DNA of 35,058 nt, taken from NCBI GenBank assembly GCA_004144345.1, contig SEEL01000037.1:1-35058 (forward strand), read 5' to 3'. The DNA is from Hyphomicrobiales bacterium. GTDB lineage: Bacteria > Pseudomonadota > Alphaproteobacteria > Rhizobiales > Devosiaceae. The position numbers and the translations under genes are program-made. Numbering within the stretch: the first letter of the stretch is position 1; each line of letters starts with the position of its first letter. The notes under the pieces were generated by a model. It was not told the DNA's origin. It did not search any database and worked only from the letters and a program-made list of their open reading frames with translations. Shown in pieces: positions 33,601 to 35,058 of the stretch.

Positions 33601-34207
33601 TACGGGCCGCCTCGCCCAGCATGTCGTAGGAATAGGCGAAGCCCTGCGCTTCCGCCTTGCGGGCAATGTTGGAGGCTTCCTCGATGGTGCGGCCGAGCAC
33701 GAACTGGCCGCCGAGGATCTTCATGGCCTGCAGCACCGCCGAGCGGATGACGGGCTCGCCGAGGCGCTGCACGAAATTGCGCACCGTGCCGGTGATGCCG
33801 TCGCCGGCATCCTTCAGCACTTCGCCGGTGAGGGTGAGGGCGAGGGTCGAGACGTTGACCAGGAGCGGATTGGCGGTGTCGAAATGTTCGAGCCAGCTGG
33901 CGGAGGCGATCTTGTCCTCGATGAGATCGTCCATCGTGCCCTTGTCGGGGACGCGCAGCAGTGCTTCGGCGAGGCACATCAGCGCGATGCCCTCGGTGGT
34001 CGAGAGCGAATATTCGCTGAGGAAGCTTTCGAGCATGCCGGTGGAGAGGCCGGCGCGGACCTTTTCGACCAGCTTGACGGCTTCGGCGCCGATCGCCTGG
34101 CGGGCACCGGCATCGAGGGCAGCCTCGCCAGTCAGCCGGGTCACGGCCTCCGGCCGCGCCACCAGCGCCTCACGCATTGCCAGCCTGATGCCGTCGAAAT
34201 CCGTCAT
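30662..34207 (-). CDS. putA: Bifunctional proline dehydrogenase / L-glutamate gamma-semialdehyde dehydrogenase
   Basis: The ATG at 34207 (MTDFDGIRLAMREALVARP) follows AGGTGG by five bases, giving 1181 residues. The FAD barrel (about residues 150-460) has VSVKLSALHPRYEF, MVRLVKGAYWDAEVKRAQ, FATHNAYTV and YEFQRLHGMGERLHQI. The aldehyde dehydrogenase half has SPWNFPLAIFTGQIAASLVT, ETGGLNAMIVDST and the catalytic C805 in GQRCSALR. About 160 further residues form the C-terminal domain seen in longer PutA proteins. No N-terminal ribbon-helix-helix domain is present, so it should not repress its own gene. It oxidises proline to glutamate at the membrane. No divergent putR regulator is next to it. 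Confidence 0.95.
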   Translation of the reverse strand: MTDFDGIRLAMREALVARPEAVTRLTGEAALDAGARQAIGAEAVKLVEKVRAGLSTGMLESFLSEYSLSTTEGIALMCLAEALLRVPDKGTMDDLIEDKIASASWLEHFDTANPLLVNVSTLALTLTGEVLKDAGDGITGTVRNFVQRLGEPVIRSAVLQAMKILGGQFVLGRTIEEASNIARKAEAQGFAYSYDMLGEAARTEADAKRYRTAYAEAIAVIAARCSADRVRDNPGVSVKLSALHPRYEFMKRERVMDELVERTLALALMARGANMGFNIDAEEADRLDLSLDVIEAVLADPRLAGWDGFGVVVQAYGPRAGYAIDWLEALAEKLDRRVMVRLVKGAYWDAEVKRAQVLGLDGFPVFTRKSATDVSYIANARKLLSKRGRIYPQFATHNAYTVAAVLHIAKELGAGTTEYEFQRLHGMGERLHQILHDEHGTKTRIYAPVGRHADLLAYLVRRLLENGANGSFVNMIADRDVPATLVASDPFETAAQPSRLTTPEAVFAPSRRNSRGLDITDPLAMAALDKARAGFANKRWQAAPTNAEPGDGGEHFRIVSPATGQHVGDAAGAGPASIELAVASAVAAAPAWAARTTTERAEILRRIADLYEAHAAEFYVLCDREAGKVLSDAVSEVREATDFLRYYAAEAERLTPHAPLGVVTCISPWNFPLAIFTGQIAASLVTGNAVLAKPAETTPLIAARAIELMHEAGVPRDVVQLVPGSGATVGNALTSDPRIDGVVFTGSYPTAKAIDRAMADNLSPSAPLIAETGGLNAMIVDSTALPEQAVRDIIASAFQSAGQRCSALRMLYLQEDTAPKIIEMLLGAMDELALGDPGVLATDIGPVIDTRARSKIDAHIDSYAARGAVIKQLAVPAGGNFVGPTVLKVSGISELTEEIFGPVLHVATFKAAELDKVIDAINASGYGLTFGLHTRIDSRMEHVSRRVRAGNIYINRNQIGAVVGSQPFGGEGLSGTGPKAGGPHYLPRLAKSIETPIPSTAVNALSGLSVGYAIAAVDQVRVGYEKLTPQVHAADMPGPTGESNTLETHPRGVVLCLGPDEDAARRQASAALAQGNAVLVISYGGSRIAEDLGANGAPIGGMERRLSPAVIEAGLHVDAIMHYGTPEALKPWRQALARRDGPIVPLVTSDADGRLIIERHICIDTTASGGNAELLAGGAGI

Positions 34208-34338
34208 GTCATCCACCTGATTGAGCTGTGCCCAGCATATAGCCTCCGGGGCTCGTGCGGTCACGCAGCACAAGGTCTCCGGCAGCCCTGCGGCCCCGGT
34301 TGTTCCCTTGCCGTGGCGCAAATGTGGCCACGGACGGA

Positions 34339-34391
34339 GAGCGCGGAGCGCCTCCGATGCTTTAGCGAAGCGTTCGAGACGCTCCGCGCTC
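34339..34391. repeat. 12-bp perfect inverted repeat upstream of putA
   Basis: GAGCGCGGAGCG at 34339-34350 is matched by its complement CGCTCCGCGCTC at 34380-34391, with a 29-base spacer that contains further GCTT/AAGC pairing. The stem is GC-rich and could form a hairpin; no T-run follows on either strand. Confidence 0.65.
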
Positions 34392-34640
34392 ACTCCCCTG
34401 CGCTCTGGACCGAACGAGCCTGAAGACGGCCCGCCCAGCCAACCGCTGAGGGATTTCCGCGACGGGATGTGAGGAACCAGTGGGGCGCGCGAGGGCTTAT
34501 TGCGGGTCTGGCGCGGTCTCTCACAGCGCCCAGTCGCTCACCAACGGGTACCCCAAGGCTGGACCATACGGTGTGCGACCACACCGCCCCCGCCGCTGCC
34601 ACCCGCACTTCGTCGGTACGCCGGGCTATACGGCGGCAGC

Positions 34641-34689
34641 AGGGGTAATTTACCACGGCTGGAATCGACGTGGATAACTTCGCCCAAAA
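34641..34689 (+). repeat. Dispersed repeat, copy 2
   Basis: Bases 34658-34689 match 13910-13941 at 30 of 32 positions in the same orientation, and AGGGG plus an AT-rich stretch precedes both. It is not within any gene here. It may be an insertion-sequence end or a conserved regulatory site. Confidence 0.7.
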
Positions 34690-34791
34690 TCGGGGTGTGA
34701 GCCTAGAGCCGCCTGGGGATTCCGCTGGTTGAGTTAAGCCGTTTTGGGGGGCGGATGACTACGTAGATTCTGGGCGAATCTGCAGTCGTCT

Positions 34792-34933
34792 CCCTCCCCC
34801 TTGCGGGAGGGATCAAAGGTGGGGGTGGCGGCGCCCGGTCGCTCTGATGGGTCACGGGCTCATCGCCCCCCACCCCAGCTTCGCTACGTCGCTGACGCTC
34901 CTGGCTGCGCTACCCTCCCCGCAAGGGGGAGGG
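34792..34933. repeat. GC-rich palindromic intergenic repeat
   Basis: The left arm CCCTCCCCCTTGCGGGAGGG (34792-34811) is the near-exact complement of 34913-34933, and inner segments (GGTGGGGGTGG near 34819 and CCCCCCACCCC near 34866) pair as well. The arrangement resembles the interspersed palindromes common between genes in alphaproteobacteria. Confidence 0.75.
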
Positions 34934-34967
34934 CGGTTGCGGGCGCGGTGTACTTGGCCCGCCCCAC

Positions 34968-35014
34968 CCACCGGCTTCGCCGGTCCCCCCTCCCCGGTGG
35001 GGAGGGAGGGGCTC
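34968..35014. repeat. Second GC-rich hairpin cluster
   Basis: ACCGGCTTCGCCGGT followed by CCCTCCCCGGTGGGGAGGG form two adjacent hairpins, of similar base make-up to the neighbouring palindromic repeat. It may be a second unit of the same family, cut off by the window end. Confidence 0.65.
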
Positions 35015-35058
35015 CACTCAAGGTGCCAGCAGTCGGGTCTCCCTCCTCGGCGCGCAGC

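Larger units (their letters stand above)
34208..34791. other. Non-coding interval upstream of putA
   Basis: About 580 bases without a supportable gene. It should contain the putA promoter, an inverted repeat at 34339-34391, a small hairpin GGTGTGCGACCACACC near 34570, and the second copy of a dispersed repeat at 34641-34689. Short open frames across it show no family-like sequence. Confidence 0.6.

Noticed and set aside
30581-34423. A plus-strand open frame of 1280 codons
   Set aside because: It is antisense to putA, arises from GC-rich codon bias, and its Gly/Arg/Asp-rich sequence matches no family; putA has all its motifs.
34480-34700. Small plus-strand genes before the right-end repeats
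   Set aside because: Short overlapping open frames without ribosome sites, crossing the dispersed repeat and hairpins.

Overview
The window reads as a chromosomal segment of a high-GC alphaproteobacterium, most likely of the order Hyphomicrobiales and perhaps near Devosia. The reasons are GC-rich codon use, a DUF3489/DUF2924/serine-recombinase cassette of the kind common in that order, a PutA without an N-terminal DNA-binding domain, and GC-rich palindromic intergenic repeats at the right end. The genus is an inference. I see no rRNA, tRNA or CRISPR array.

Left part (about 0.3-6.6 kb): a NIPSNAP-family gene and a metallo-beta-lactamase-fold hydrolase form a short operon. They are followed by the decayed tail of an epoxide hydrolase, then a head-to-head pair of paralogous exported proteins (a lectin/polysaccharide-lyase-like fold plus a peptidoglycan-binding repeat), then a MerR/TipAS regulator. 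Bases 1-266 hold nothing I recognise.

Accessory part (about 6.7-18.5 kb): many small unrecognised genes occur in overlapping pairs, with a stand-alone receiver-domain protein and a cold-shock protein. A recombinase cassette follows, with its recombinase gutted by an internal deletion. Beyond it lie a hairpin-dense non-coding stretch and a large membrane protein whose reading frame continues past its stop codon into a second open frame.

Glycan part (about 18.6-23.8 kb): a DXD glycosyltransferase, a small secreted protein, a GT25-type glycosyltransferase and a sulfotransferase-like protein lie between an intact enolase-superfamily gene and a partial copy of its own 5' end. This suggests a gain of genes that duplicated the target region.

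Cofactor part (about 24.5-30.2 kb), the most interesting section: genes for an F420-dependent glucose-6-phosphate dehydrogenase (fgd), the F420-0:L-glutamate ligase (cofE) and a complete FecBCD/BtuFCD-type ABC importer overlap or nearly touch on the minus strand. A second luciferase-like F420-type oxidoreductase lies just downstream. A nearly identical 20-bp operator-like sequence sits 22-24 bases ahead of both oxidoreductase genes. No genes for the early F420 steps are in the window. The simplest reading is that the cell imports F420-0 (or a relative), finishes its polyglutamate tail with CofE, and uses it in Fgd and the second oxidoreductase. As I recall, this cassette was proposed from Actinobacteria, so its presence here would be a notable transfer.

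Right part (30.2-35.06 kb): a CYTH-domain triphosphatase gene follows a large bifunctional putA. Upstream of putA is non-coding DNA with an inverted repeat, a second copy of a repeat also seen at 13.9 kb, and GC-rich palindromic repeats.
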